DNA from: an uncultured Cytophagaceae bacterium
GTDB lineage: Bacteria; Bacteroidota; Bacteroidia; Cytophagales; Spirosomataceae
Assembly: GCA_903837305.1 (NCBI GenBank)
Contig: CAILUB010000277.1
Location: 1 to 5,549, forward strand
Reading direction: 5' to 3'
Length of the DNA stretch: 5,549 bases
Below the pieces are notes generated by a model, which made no database searches, was not told the origin of the DNA, and worked only from the letters and a program-made list of their open reading frames with translations. Position numbers and translations under genes: made by a program. Positions 1-5,472 of this stretch are shown here, in pieces (position 1 is the first letter of the stretch; each line of letters starts with the position of its first letter).

Positions 1-66
1 GGTCTTTACTGGCACTTTGTCGATCTAGTTTGGGTATTCGTATTTACCTTCTTCTATTTAGTTTAA
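1..66 (+). CDS. cytochrome c oxidase subunit III, C-terminal fragment
   Basis: Only the last 21 codons and a TAA stop are present; the start lies upstream of the window. The visible residues begin GLYWHFVDLVW and end FTFFYLV. The Y-W-H-F-V-D-x-V-W pattern is the hallmark of the final transmembrane helix of subunit III of haem-copper oxidases. Subunit III is an inner-membrane subunit of the terminal oxidase that stabilises the catalytic subunit I. It sits 19 bp before the subunit IV gene, which agrees with a cox operon reading through. Family assignment is fairly firm despite the short fragment because motif and context agree. It cannot be told from this end whether the enzyme is a cytochrome c oxidase or a quinol oxidase; the SCO and DUF420 genes downstream favour a CuA-containing cytochrome c oxidase. 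Confidence 0.85.
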   Translation, partial: GLYWHFVDLVWVFVFTFFYLV

Positions 67-85
67 TCTTATAATTGATTTATAT

Positions 86-400
86 ATGGCTTCGCACGCA
101 GCACACGGAACCTCAGAAAAAGAAATTGCACCTCCTAACACAGGCGCTATTTGGAAAACATTTTGGATTTTATTGATCTTAACCGCCATTGAATTCGTGA
201 TTGCTTTCACGATGCCTGCTAACACCCTTCGTGTTGCAATCTTCTGCGGTATGACGATTGTGAAAGCATTCTACATCGTAGGAGAATTCATGCACTTAAA
301 GCATGAGGTTAAGTCCTTGATTTGGATGGTTTTGATCCCTACACTTTTCGTGGTATGGCTTTTAGTAGCCTTGATCTACGAAGGTGGTCACTTATATTGA
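86..400 (+). CDS. cytochrome c oxidase subunit IV (bacterial COX4/CyoD-like)
   Basis: A 104-residue membrane protein with three predicted transmembrane helices, about residues 23-42, 48-67 and 77-98, after a hydrophilic His-rich N terminus (MASHAAHGTSEKE). The segment EFMHLKHE (residues 67-74), closing the second helix and the following loop, is characteristic of the small bacterial subunit IV family (COX4_pro, related to CyoD/CtaF). These proteins are non-catalytic subunits of haem-copper oxidases that help assembly or stability. The ATG follows an AT-rich stretch without a Shine-Dalgarno site, as usual in Bacteroidota. Length fits the family (about 100 residues). The gene lies 19 bp after subunit III and 21 bp before the SCO gene, so co-transcription is likely. 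Confidence is high for the family, lower for its exact role. Confidence 0.88.
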   Translation: MASHAAHGTSEKEIAPPNTGAIWKTFWILLILTAIEFVIAFTMPANTLRVAIFCGMTIVKAFYIVGEFMHLKHEVKSLIWMVLIPTLFVVWLLVALIYEGGHLY

Positions 401-421
401 TTTTAATTTCCTTCTTGGATA

Positions 422-1138
422 ATGAATAAAAAGACAGGCATATTATTTCTCGTATTAATAGTGCCTGTCTTAGTTTATATAGGGCTAAAGACATTTGGCA
501 CAAATCATTTTAGTCTTCCTCGCTACGTTCCAGCCATCGATTCGACGACTGGAGAGATAAAGATGGCGAAGCGCTTGAACCCTCGTTGGAACGAAGCAGA
601 GATGGATACCGTTTTCCAAACCATCCCATCCTTCTCCCTAACGGACGAAACGGGAAAGAAATTCGACTCAAACAGCTTAAAGGGTAAAATCTACGTTGCT
701 AGTTTCTTCTTTACTCGCTGCACCACGATTTGTCCTAAAATCACCTCGCAGCTTAGTCGCGTTCAAGATGCTTTTCATTTAGATCCCGAGGTTCAATTAC
801 TTTCTATTTCAGTTGATCCTAAATTTGATCTTCCGGAAAAGTTAGCTGCCTACGCAAAACGCTTCGACGCTAATAAGGGTCAATGGTATTTTTTGACTGG
901 AGAAAAGAAGGTCATTTATCCATTGGTTTTAAAAGGATTTCATGTCCCGTTAGCTGATGCCTCAGAATATGACGCGGCAATCAAGAATCCGGATGAAACA
1001 TTTATCCACTCTGAGCGGTTAGTGTTAGTAGACAAAGAAGGAATCATCCGTGGATTTTATGACGGAACAGATAAAAAAGAAGTAGATCGATTACTAGTCG
1101 AGATCAAAGTATTAAAAAGCATATACACCAACGAGTAA
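422..1138 (+). CDS. SCO1/SenC family copper chaperone
   Basis: A 238-residue protein with an N-terminal membrane anchor (about residues 5-23) and a periplasmic thioredoxin-fold domain (about 65-235). The copper and redox site is complete: C100 and C104 in a CxxxC motif (FTRCTTICP) and H196 in FIHSERLVLVDKEG. The stretch SISVDPKFDLPEKLAAYAKRF (129-149) is the conserved VDPxxDxPxxLxxYAxxF signature of SCO proteins. SCO proteins deliver copper to, or reduce the cysteines of, the CuA centre of cytochrome c oxidase subunit II. Position between oxidase subunits and DUF420 fits this role. With all three ligands intact, the protein is predicted to be functional. The DUF420 gene starts 5 bp downstream. 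A different thiol-disulphide role is possible but less likely here. Confidence 0.93.
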   Translation: MNKKTGILFLVLIVPVLVYIGLKTFGTNHFSLPRYVPAIDSTTGEIKMAKRLNPRWNEAEMDTVFQTIPSFSLTDETGKKFDSNSLKGKIYVASFFFTRCTTICPKITSQLSRVQDAFHLDPEVQLLSISVDPKFDLPEKLAAYAKRFDANKGQWYFLTGEKKVIYPLVLKGFHVPLADASEYDAAIKNPDETFIHSERLVLVDKEGIIRGFYDGTDKKEVDRLLVEIKVLKSIYTNE

Positions 1139-1143
1139 AAACG

Positions 1144-1668
1144 ATGGAAGCAACTAAAAAAAATGATCAATTAATTAATGTGCTTTCGGTAGCTATTCCG
1201 GTAGCAGTAGCTGTTTTGATCGGGATTCAAACGAAAATTAACTTAGGTCAATGGACTAAAGTATTGCCTCACGTGATTGGCTTACTGAATTCGACGACTG
1301 CGCTAAGCTTAGTGATTGGTCTAATCGGAGTGAAAAGTGGAAACATCGGCTTGCACCGTAAAGCGATGGGGGCCGCCTTTCTACAAGGTTCCCTATTCTT
1401 AGTGCTGTATATTCTATACCATATTTCGAATCCATCCACTCCGTTTGGGGGCGAAGGTTGGATCCGTCCCCTGTATTATTTCTTATTGATCTCGCACATC
1501 GTGCTTTCGATCGGTGTGGTTCGCTTGGTTTTGAAAGCTATTTATTATGCGGTAACAGATAATATTCCAGCGCACAAAGCCATTGTGAAATGGGCCTACC
1601 CTATTTGGTTATACGTTTCGGTTTCAGGTGTCATTGTTTACCTTATGATTTCCCCTTATTATGTATAA
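1144..1668 (+). CDS. DUF420 family (CtaM-like) oxidase assembly membrane protein
   Basis: A 174-residue integral membrane protein with about five hydrophobic segments (roughly 12-28, 42-62, 75-94, 108-131 and 150-170). It carries DUF420 hallmarks: LPHVIGLLNS (41-50), LHRKAMG (70-76), a tyrosine and histidine in YHIS (92-95), LISHIVLS (115-122) and the C-terminal HKAIVKWAYPIWLYVSVSGVIVY pattern beginning at H144. The histidines H43, H71, H93, H118 and H144 are candidate metal or haem ligands. Characterised Firmicute members of this family (CtaM/YozB) are needed for maturation of active haem-copper oxidase; transfer of that role is inference, supported by position next to SCO and oxidase subunits. 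It starts 5 bp after SCO and overlaps the next gene by 8 bp, so translation is probably coupled. Confidence 0.88.
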   Translation: MEATKKNDQLINVLSVAIPVAVAVLIGIQTKINLGQWTKVLPHVIGLLNSTTALSLVIGLIGVKSGNIGLHRKAMGAAFLQGSLFLVLYILYHISNPSTPFGGEGWIRPLYYFLLISHIVLSIGVVRLVLKAIYYAVTDNIPAHKAIVKWAYPIWLYVSVSGVIVYLMISPYYV

Positions 1669-1951
1669 GAAGTTATTCATCTTAGTGGCTTTAGTTCTTT
1701 TCACGCAAATCGATGCGGTAGCGCAGTGTGCGATGTGCCGTACCACGGTGGAAAGTACCATATCAAATGGCCGCAGTAATATTGCGACAGGCTTGAATAC
1801 CGGAATTTTGTATCTCTTATCAGCACCCTATTTAATCGTAGCAGCGATTGCTTTTTTATGGTTTCGCCAAAGCAAACAAGAGCAGCAAGCCCGCCTAGCT
1901 AAATTACAGCTGCGTAAAAAAGTGTCTCAGCTTTTCAGCAACAACGCTTAA
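1661..1951 (+). CDS. small CxxC membrane protein of the cox cluster, function unknown
   Basis: A 96-residue protein with three parts: a signal peptide (about 1-22), a short exported segment starting with QCAMCRTTVES (22-32; C23 and C26 form a CxxC pair), and one transmembrane helix (about 47-68, containing SAPYLIVA), followed by a basic, Gln-rich cytoplasmic tail (69-96). A mature N terminus at or near Q22 would put the CxxC at the very end of the exported part. The residue before C23 is Gln, which is poor for a lipoprotein signal. Similar short CAMC-type proteins occur, from memory, widely in Bacteroidota, but I know of no assigned function. Overlap of 8 bp with DUF420 makes it the last gene of the oxidase operon, so a role in copper or thiol handling during oxidase assembly is a reasonable inference only. 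Confidence 0.82.
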   Translation: MYKKLFILVALVLFTQIDAVAQCAMCRTTVESTISNGRSNIATGLNTGILYLLSAPYLIVAAIAFLWFRQSKQEQQARLAKLQLRKKVSQLFSNNA

Positions 1952-2758
1952 TTAATCCCAGATAGGATATTGTGTTAATTTAATCGCCTCCCCGAAGAAG
2001 ATTTGGGTAGACTTTTCGAAGGAATCCGTATAATCCGACACATAGAATTGACGACTGGATTCCTTGCCGGTGTGCAACATATCCTCCATCGTTAAAATTC
2101 GTTTGATTTCCTCCGCAACGATAATGGACGTGTCAATTACCGGAATACTTCCCTGGTAATAGGCATCAATTTGTGGTTTGATGAGCGGATAGTGGGTACA
2201 GCCTAAGATTAAGCCCTCTATTCCATTCAAGGCAGGTTGCGCCAGGTATTCTTTGATAATTTGTTCTGAAATCGAATTCGAGAAGAAGCCTTCTTCGATC
2301 ATGGGAGCTAATAAAGGGGTGGCCAAAGATTTTACCTGAATATTCTTTCCCAGCGCCTCCGCCTTGTTTGCATAGATCCCCGAGTTCACCGTTTGCTTTG
2401 TCCCGATTAAGCCGAGCGTTTTGTTCTCCCAGTTTTGGTCCAAATACGCAATTACCGGGTCAATCACATTCACGACTTTGGCCTTCGTACCCACATAAGC
2501 CTTCACTAAATCATAAGCCGCCGCCGAAGCTGAATTGCACGCAATCAAAATAAGCTTACAATTCTTCTCTAATAACAGATTGCAAATCTTGACCGAATAC
2601 GCCTGAATCGCCGTCGCCGATTTATCCCCATACGGCAAGTGCGCCGTATCCCCAAAATAGATGATATTCTCCTGCGGCATCAACTCCGTGATGGCATGCG
2701 CCAGAGTCAATCCACCAATTCCACTGTCAAAAATCCCGATGGGCGCTGAGTTAGGCAT
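1952..2758 (-). CDS. murI: glutamate racemase
   Basis: A 268-residue cytoplasmic enzyme interconverting L- and D-glutamate; D-glutamate is a peptidoglycan stem residue. All family landmarks are present: GIFDSGIGGLTL (8-19) with the substrate-binding D11 and S12, YFGDTAHLPYG (34-44), the first catalytic cysteine C74 in IACNSASA (72-79), and the second, C187, in LGCTHYPLI (185-193) with the adjacent H189. ACNS instead of the more common ACNT is a conservative variant. Length fits the family (about 260-285). The start is the ATG just before PNSAPIGIFD, giving the usual short N-terminal lead to the first motif. It converges with the cox operon, the stop codons directly abutting, and is divergent from the sigma-factor gene across 104 bp. 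It appears to be a single-gene transcription unit. Confidence 0.96.
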   Translation of the reverse strand: MPNSAPIGIFDSGIGGLTLAHAITELMPQENIIYFGDTAHLPYGDKSATAIQAYSVKICNLLLEKNCKLILIACNSASAAAYDLVKAYVGTKAKVVNVIDPVIAYLDQNWENKTLGLIGTKQTVNSGIYANKAEALGKNIQVKSLATPLLAPMIEEGFFSNSISEQIIKEYLAQPALNGIEGLILGCTHYPLIKPQIDAYYQGSIPVIDTSIIVAEEIKRILTMEDMLHTGKESSRQFYVSDYTDSFEKSTQIFFGEAIKLTQYPIWD

Positions 2759-2772
2759 ATGATTAATTTAGG

Positions 2773-2803
2773 CAAAGAACGGAATTTTGAAATTCTTTTC
2801 AAA
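2773..2803 (-). promoter_or_regulatory. possible weak promoter of murI
   Basis: On the minus strand TTTG (2803-2800) is followed after exactly 19 bases by GTTCTTTG (2780-2773). Spacing and the two TTTG cores match the Bacteroidota housekeeping promoter TTTG-N19-TAnnTTTG, but the -7 box lacks the TA. Transcription would begin near 2766, leaving a leader under 10 bases before the murI ATG. This is suggestive only. Confidence 0.3.
2786..2803. repeat. 18-bp near-palindrome in the murI/sigma divergent region
   Basis: The left arm TTTGAA (2786-2791) and right arm TTCAAA (2798-2803) are perfect inverted repeats around 6 bases; extending inward gives 7 of 9 paired positions. It lies within the candidate murI promoter between divergent genes, where an operator could sit. 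In AT-rich intergenic DNA such a short palindrome may be chance. Confidence 0.35.
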
Positions 2804-2834
2804 CTGACGCAACCATTTAGCACTTTGTGCCATC

Positions 2835-2864
2835 TTTGCATTCGAATTAGAAAATATAGCTTTT
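2835..2864 (+). promoter_or_regulatory. promoter-like motif overlapping the sigma-factor start codon
   Basis: TTTG (2835-2838) is followed after 18 bases by TAGCTTTT (2857-2864), which matches TAnnTTTG at 7 of 8 consensus positions if the next base (G2865) is disregarded, or exactly with one extra spacer base. It resembles a Bacteroidota promoter but runs into the TTG start codon at 2863-2865, so initiation from it would begin inside the gene. It is either fortuitous or evidence that the start is mis-assigned. Confidence 0.25.
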
Positions 2865-3411
2865 GAGTACACGTTTACCCGCCTTCCTTTCTGAACCTGA
2901 GCTAATTGATGCTTGTCGAAAAAACAATCGACAAGCGCAGCATGCGCTCTTTCAAAAAATGGCTGGAAAGATGCTCTCCGTAGTGAAGCGTTACATCACG
3001 AACACTTCAGAAGCGGAAGATACCTTGATGGAGGGCTTTGTAAAGGTATTTGCTAAGCTGGACCAATACCAAGGTGGTGGCAGTTTTGAAGGTTGGATTC
3101 GCAAAATCATGGTCAACGAAGCCTTAATGTCGATTCGAAAGAACAAAAATCGGTACCCATTGGACATCGATGTGGCCTATGATATAGCGCATCCTGACGA
3201 GACCTTGATGCAATTAGGATTGCAAGAAATCGAAGCCTTGATCGCTTCGTTACCGACTGGATACCGAACCATTTTTAATTTATATGCCATAGAGGGCTAT
3301 TCCCACGCGGAGATAGCGGACTTATTAGATATTTCAGAAGGAACTTCTAAATCGCAGCTATCGCGAGCTAGAGCAATATTACAAAATCAACTAATCACCT
3401 TACAGTTATGA
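2863..3411 (+). CDS. ECF-type RNA polymerase sigma factor
   Basis: A 182-residue sigma-70 family protein with only regions 2 and 4, as in extracytoplasmic function sigmas. Region 2 spans about residues 12-90: core-binding and -10 recognition segments AEDTLMEGFVKVFAKL (51-66) and FEGWIRKIMVNEAL (75-88). Region 4 spans about 121-176, with LPTGYRTIFNLYAIEGYSH (130-148) and the helix-turn-helix HAEIADLLDISEGTSKSQLSRAR (148-170) that reads the -35 element. The start is TTG: an in-frame TAG lies at 2857-2859, and the first in-frame ATG is residue 33, which would remove part of region 2.1. The N-terminal LSEPELIDACRKNNRQAQ matches the usual sigma start, so TTG is preferred. It overlaps the following anti-sigma-like gene by 4 bp (ATGA), the classic arrangement for a sigma and its regulator. 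The regulon is unknown. Confidence 0.92.
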   Translation: MSTRLPAFLSEPELIDACRKNNRQAQHALFQKMAGKMLSVVKRYITNTSEAEDTLMEGFVKVFAKLDQYQGGGSFEGWIRKIMVNEALMSIRKNKNRYPLDIDVAYDIAHPDETLMQLGLQEIEALIASLPTGYRTIFNLYAIEGYSHAEIADLLDISEGTSKSQLSRARAILQNQLITLQL

Positions 3412-4103
3412 AAGATTGGAATTCTGTAGAGGAAAAATGGAGAGAGCAACTCCAAAACAAATCCGAAGACATCCCAGAGGGTTTGTGGTCGCGCCTAGAA
3501 GAGAGGTTACCAGAAAAACCTGCACGTAGATTCCCTATCTATTGGGCGGCGGCAGCAATGCTCTTGCTCGCGCTGGGTCTGAGCTGGAATTGGAATCCTG
3601 CAACGGAAGAGGGAGCCGCAGAGGTATCGCGTGTCATCGAAAAAATGAATTCGCCTGTGGAAAAAGCCGCAACCTCTGTTTCTGAACCACTGATAATTCA
3701 GACCAAAGCTACCGAATCTACTTTTGCGAAAGCTAGTATACAACCGGTATCGATTGAAGAGTCTCCTGCGAGTGTGGTAGTAGATTCTCCAAAAGAAGAA
3801 ATCGTAGCCACAGTTCCTATGATCGAGAAGAAGGAGGAATCTCAAGAGATCTTAACCGTTCGTTTGGACATAGACCCCATCATGGAAGAAGAGGAAGTGA
3901 AACCAGCTTTTGCGCAACAAAAACGAAGAAAATCTTTATTCGGCAAAATCGTGGGCGAAATCAGACAAGCTTTGGATGGTGAGCCTGTGAACTGGCAAAA
4001 ACTAAAAGAGGGTAACGCCTCCTTTGAAAACAGCATACACACCGTAGCAAATACCTACGTTAAAACAGAAGAAAATTTAAAACGCACATTACAAATCCAA
4101 TAA
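3408..4103 (+). CDS. single-pass membrane protein, probable anti-sigma factor
   Basis: A 231-residue protein I identify mainly by architecture and position. The acidic N-terminal part (1-40) includes IPEGLWSRLEERLPEK (22-37), a helix of a type seen at the N terminus of Bacteroidota sigma-linked regulators. One transmembrane helix follows (about 43-60), then a long low-complexity region rich in Glu, Val, Ser and Pro (65-165), and a more conserved-looking basic C-terminal part (172-231) starting RRKSLFGKIVGEIRQALDG. By the positive-inside rule the N terminus should be cytoplasmic and the C terminus periplasmic. There is no cysteine in the protein, so it is not a zinc-binding anti-sigma. ATGA overlap with the sigma gene and a 4-bp gap to the barrel gene imply co-expression. 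Sigma binding by the N-terminal part and envelope sensing by the C-terminal part are inferences. Confidence 0.7.
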   Translation: MKDWNSVEEKWREQLQNKSEDIPEGLWSRLEERLPEKPARRFPIYWAAAAMLLLALGLSWNWNPATEEGAAEVSRVIEKMNSPVEKAATSVSEPLIIQTKATESTFAKASIQPVSIEESPASVVVDSPKEEIVATVPMIEKKEESQEILTVRLDIDPIMEEEEVKPAFAQQKRRKSLFGKIVGEIRQALDGEPVNWQKLKEGNASFENSIHTVANTYVKTEENLKRTLQIQ

Positions 4104-4107
4104 TTAT

Positions 4108-5241
4108 ATGAAAAAGTTCATCGCTATTATCTGCCTACTAGTAAGTGTATTCAGCCTTTCTGCAAAGGAAAGACAGGATTCCTTGATTTTAAAAATTGAC
4201 AAACGCAACCAAACCTTAGTGGGAGCGAAAACGGCTAGTCGCACCTTACGGGAGGAATTAGAAAGCGCCTTTGAGAAAAAGGGTCTAGTTCTAAGCGATA
4301 GTCTTTGGCAAAATATTAGACAAGCCATTAAAACAGATTCAGATGGGGATAGTAGTATTTCTGTTCGGATTGGGAATAGTTCGGTGAAGATTGCGATAAG
4401 CAAGTCGGCTATAGGGAAAGAGTCCGAAGTCCGGAGTCCGGAGTCATGGAAAAATTCAGGTAAAAAAGAAGAGGTGCGGGTCGGATTAGACGGCGTTCAT
4501 GTAAAAGATGGTAACGAAGAGACACACGTGACTTGGGATGGGGTATACCATAGTGATGGCAAAGAAGTGACAAAAGTGATTTGGGGAAAAGATTCCACTA
4601 AAAACAAGCGTCCTAATTTATACAGCCGTAGAGGACTAAACCTCAATTTGGGATTAAATGCTTTATCCGGCGTAGCACCTGCCTCTGTACCAGACTTCAC
4701 TTTAGACCCCACAGGATCTAGATATGCCAGTTTAGAAATCTCTCGTTCTGTGACCTTATCAGAAGGAAAAAAATCCGCCTTCCGTTTAGGATATGGATTA
4801 GAAATAGATTGGTATAACTTTCGTTTTGACCATAACAGAATCGCGACAAAAGGACCTAATGGGGTAGAATTTACTACCATTACTTCCTCCACAGGAAAAG
4901 AGGTAGTTATGAGCAAGAATAAGATGAGTATTTCTTATCTGACCTTGCCTATTATGCCTCATTTCGCTTTTGATAAAAAATCAGCCGTTCAAATGATCGC
5001 TATCGGTGGATATGTGTCCTATAGATTAGATACTTGGACGAAAGCGATTGAAGAGGAGAATGGAAATTTGCGTAAAGAGACGAGTAATTTGTATGTAAAT
5101 CCCTTCCGATATGGCGTAAGAGCAGAATTTGCACTTCGTAATTTTCCTGATTTGTTCTTTAGTTATGATTTGAGTCCTCTATTTGAGCCAGGCAAGGGCC
5201 CAGAAATGCGTGGATTAGCCTTTGGAATCCGATTATTGTAA
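4108..5241 (+). CDS. outer-membrane beta-barrel protein with N-terminal periplasmic region
   Basis: A 377-residue exported protein. A signal peptide (about 1-19, MKKFIAIICLLVSVFSLSA, cleavage likely before K20) is followed by a hydrophilic region (20-115), a two-unit 16-residue repeat (125-156), and a barrel-like C-terminal half (about 175-377). Amphipathic strands are visible at GLNLNLGLNAL, RYASLEISRSVTL, SAFRLGYGLEIDWYNF, SISYLTLPIMPHFAF, AVQMIAIGGYVSYRL, FRYGVRAEFAL, LFFSYDLSPLF and MRGLAFGIRLL: about eight strands, consistent with the small Bacteroidota outer-membrane barrels (PF13568-like). The function of the N-terminal region is unrecognised. It starts 4 bp after the anti-sigma-like gene, so it may be the effector or sensor of that pair. 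A 7-bp tandem repeat at 4421-4445 makes the frame potentially unstable. Confidence 0.8.
   Translation: MKKFIAIICLLVSVFSLSAKERQDSLILKIDKRNQTLVGAKTASRTLREELESAFEKKGLVLSDSLWQNIRQAIKTDSDGDSSISVRIGNSSVKIAISKSAIGKESEVRSPESWKNSGKKEEVRVGLDGVHVKDGNEETHVTWDGVYHSDGKEVTKVIWGKDSTKNKRPNLYSRRGLNLNLGLNALSGVAPASVPDFTLDPTGSRYASLEISRSVTLSEGKKSAFRLGYGLEIDWYNFRFDHNRIATKGPNGVEFTTITSSTGKEVVMSKNKMSISYLTLPIMPHFAFDKKSAVQMIAIGGYVSYRLDTWTKAIEEENGNLRKETSNLYVNPFRYGVRAEFALRNFPDLFFSYDLSPLFEPGKGPEMRGLAFGIRLL
4421..4445 (+). repeat. heptanucleotide tandem repeat inside the barrel gene
   Basis: Units AGTCCGA (4421-4427), AGTCCGG (4428-4434), AGTCCGG (4435-4441) and a partial AGTC (4442-4445), about 3.6 copies with one variant base. 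They encode ESEVRSPES (residues 105-113), a linker between the N-terminal region and the repeat/barrel part. Because 7 is not divisible by 3, change by one unit shifts the frame: stops lie at TAA 4461-4463 and TAG 4487-4489 in the two alternative frames. Confidence 0.85.
4480..4593 (+). repeat. 16-residue protein repeat in the barrel protein
   Basis: Residues 125-140 (VGLDGVHVKDGNEETH) and 141-156 (VTWDGVYHSDGKEVTK) align without gaps with about half the positions identical (V, D, G, V, D, G, E, T), and a partial third unit VIWGKD follows. The pattern of short strands with DG turns suggests a repeated beta-hairpin before the barrel. It is visible only at protein level and its DNA units have diverged. 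Confidence 0.7.
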
Positions 5242-5260
5242 AAATTTATTAGAAATTTTT
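5240..5260 (+). terminator. possible weak AT-only hairpin after the barrel gene
   Basis: AAAAATTT (5240-5247) and AAATTTTT (5253-5260) are perfect inverted repeats around a 5-base loop, beginning within the stop codon of the barrel gene. The stem has no G or C and ends in a T run, so it might end transcription between the barrel gene and the tRNA promoter, but such a stem is unstable and the call is weak. Confidence 0.3.
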
Positions 5261-5270
5261 CTCGGATGTG

Positions 5271-5301
5271 TTTGCGGAAATGAAAAAATGAGCTACTTTT
5301 G
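5271..5301 (+). promoter_or_regulatory. housekeeping promoter of the tRNA operon
   Basis: TTTG (5271-5274) is followed after exactly 19 bases by TACTTTTG (5294-5301). This is a full match to the Bacteroidota primary-sigma consensus TTTG-N19-TAnnTTTG. Transcription is predicted to start around 5306-5309, about 35 bases before tRNA-Tyr. It lies between the barrel gene and the tRNAs, exactly where a strong stable-RNA promoter is expected. Confidence 0.8.
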
Positions 5302-5343
5302 CGAACTATTTCGGTGGAACGTTACACTGAAAGCCAAAATGAA

Positions 5344-5429
5344 GGGGATATACCAGAGCGGCCAAATGGGGCAGACTGTAAATCTGCTGGTGAATGCCTA
5401 CGGTGGTTCGAATCCATCTGTCCCCACCA
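5344..5429 (+). tRNA. tRNA-Tyr (anticodon GTA)
   Basis: The acceptor arm GGGGATA (5344-5350) pairs with TGTCCCC (5419-5425, one G-T pair). The anticodon stem GCAGA/TCTGC (5371-5375 and 5383-5387) encloses the loop CTGTAAA with anticodon GTA at 5378-5380. A long variable arm follows, as in bacterial class II tRNA-Tyr, then a GGTTCGAATCC T-arm core. The discriminator is A5426 and CCA is encoded at 5427-5429. It reads UAU and UAC codons, the latter by wobble-free pairing. It is the first gene after the consensus promoter, with tRNA-Gly 43 bp downstream. Confidence 0.97.
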
Positions 5430-5472
5430 TTATTTTATTACCTTGATTCCTTTTTACAGGAGGATTCAGCAA

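Noticed and set aside
1661..1951. Lipoprotein reading of the CAMC protein with C23 as lipidated residue
   Set aside because: The residue before C23 is Gln and the preceding AVAQ does not fit a lipobox (small residue at -1); a normal signal peptidase site near A21 is more likely.
2368..2553. 61-codon open frame on the + strand within murI
   Set aside because: It lies wholly antisense to a complete glutamate racemase, has low-complexity Ser/Pro composition and no recognisable domain.
3507..4042. Open frames on the - strand opposite the anti-sigma-like gene
   Set aside because: They are antisense to a gene with clear operon context; their Arg/Phe/Ser-rich composition reflects the reverse complement of Glu/Lys-rich coding DNA.
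4421..4445. CRISPR-like or transposon-end interpretation of the heptamer repeat
   Set aside because: Units are directly adjacent without spacers, far too short for CRISPR repeats, and no inverted ends or transposase are nearby.
4104..4916. Open frames of 99 and 139 codons on the - strand opposite the barrel gene
   Set aside because: They mirror a gene with a good signal peptide and barrel strands; no domain or start context supports them.
5456..5463. ACAGGAGG, resembling a strong Shine-Dalgarno site
   Set aside because: It lies in the spacer between two tRNA genes with no start codon or reading frame behind it, and this phylum rarely uses such sites.
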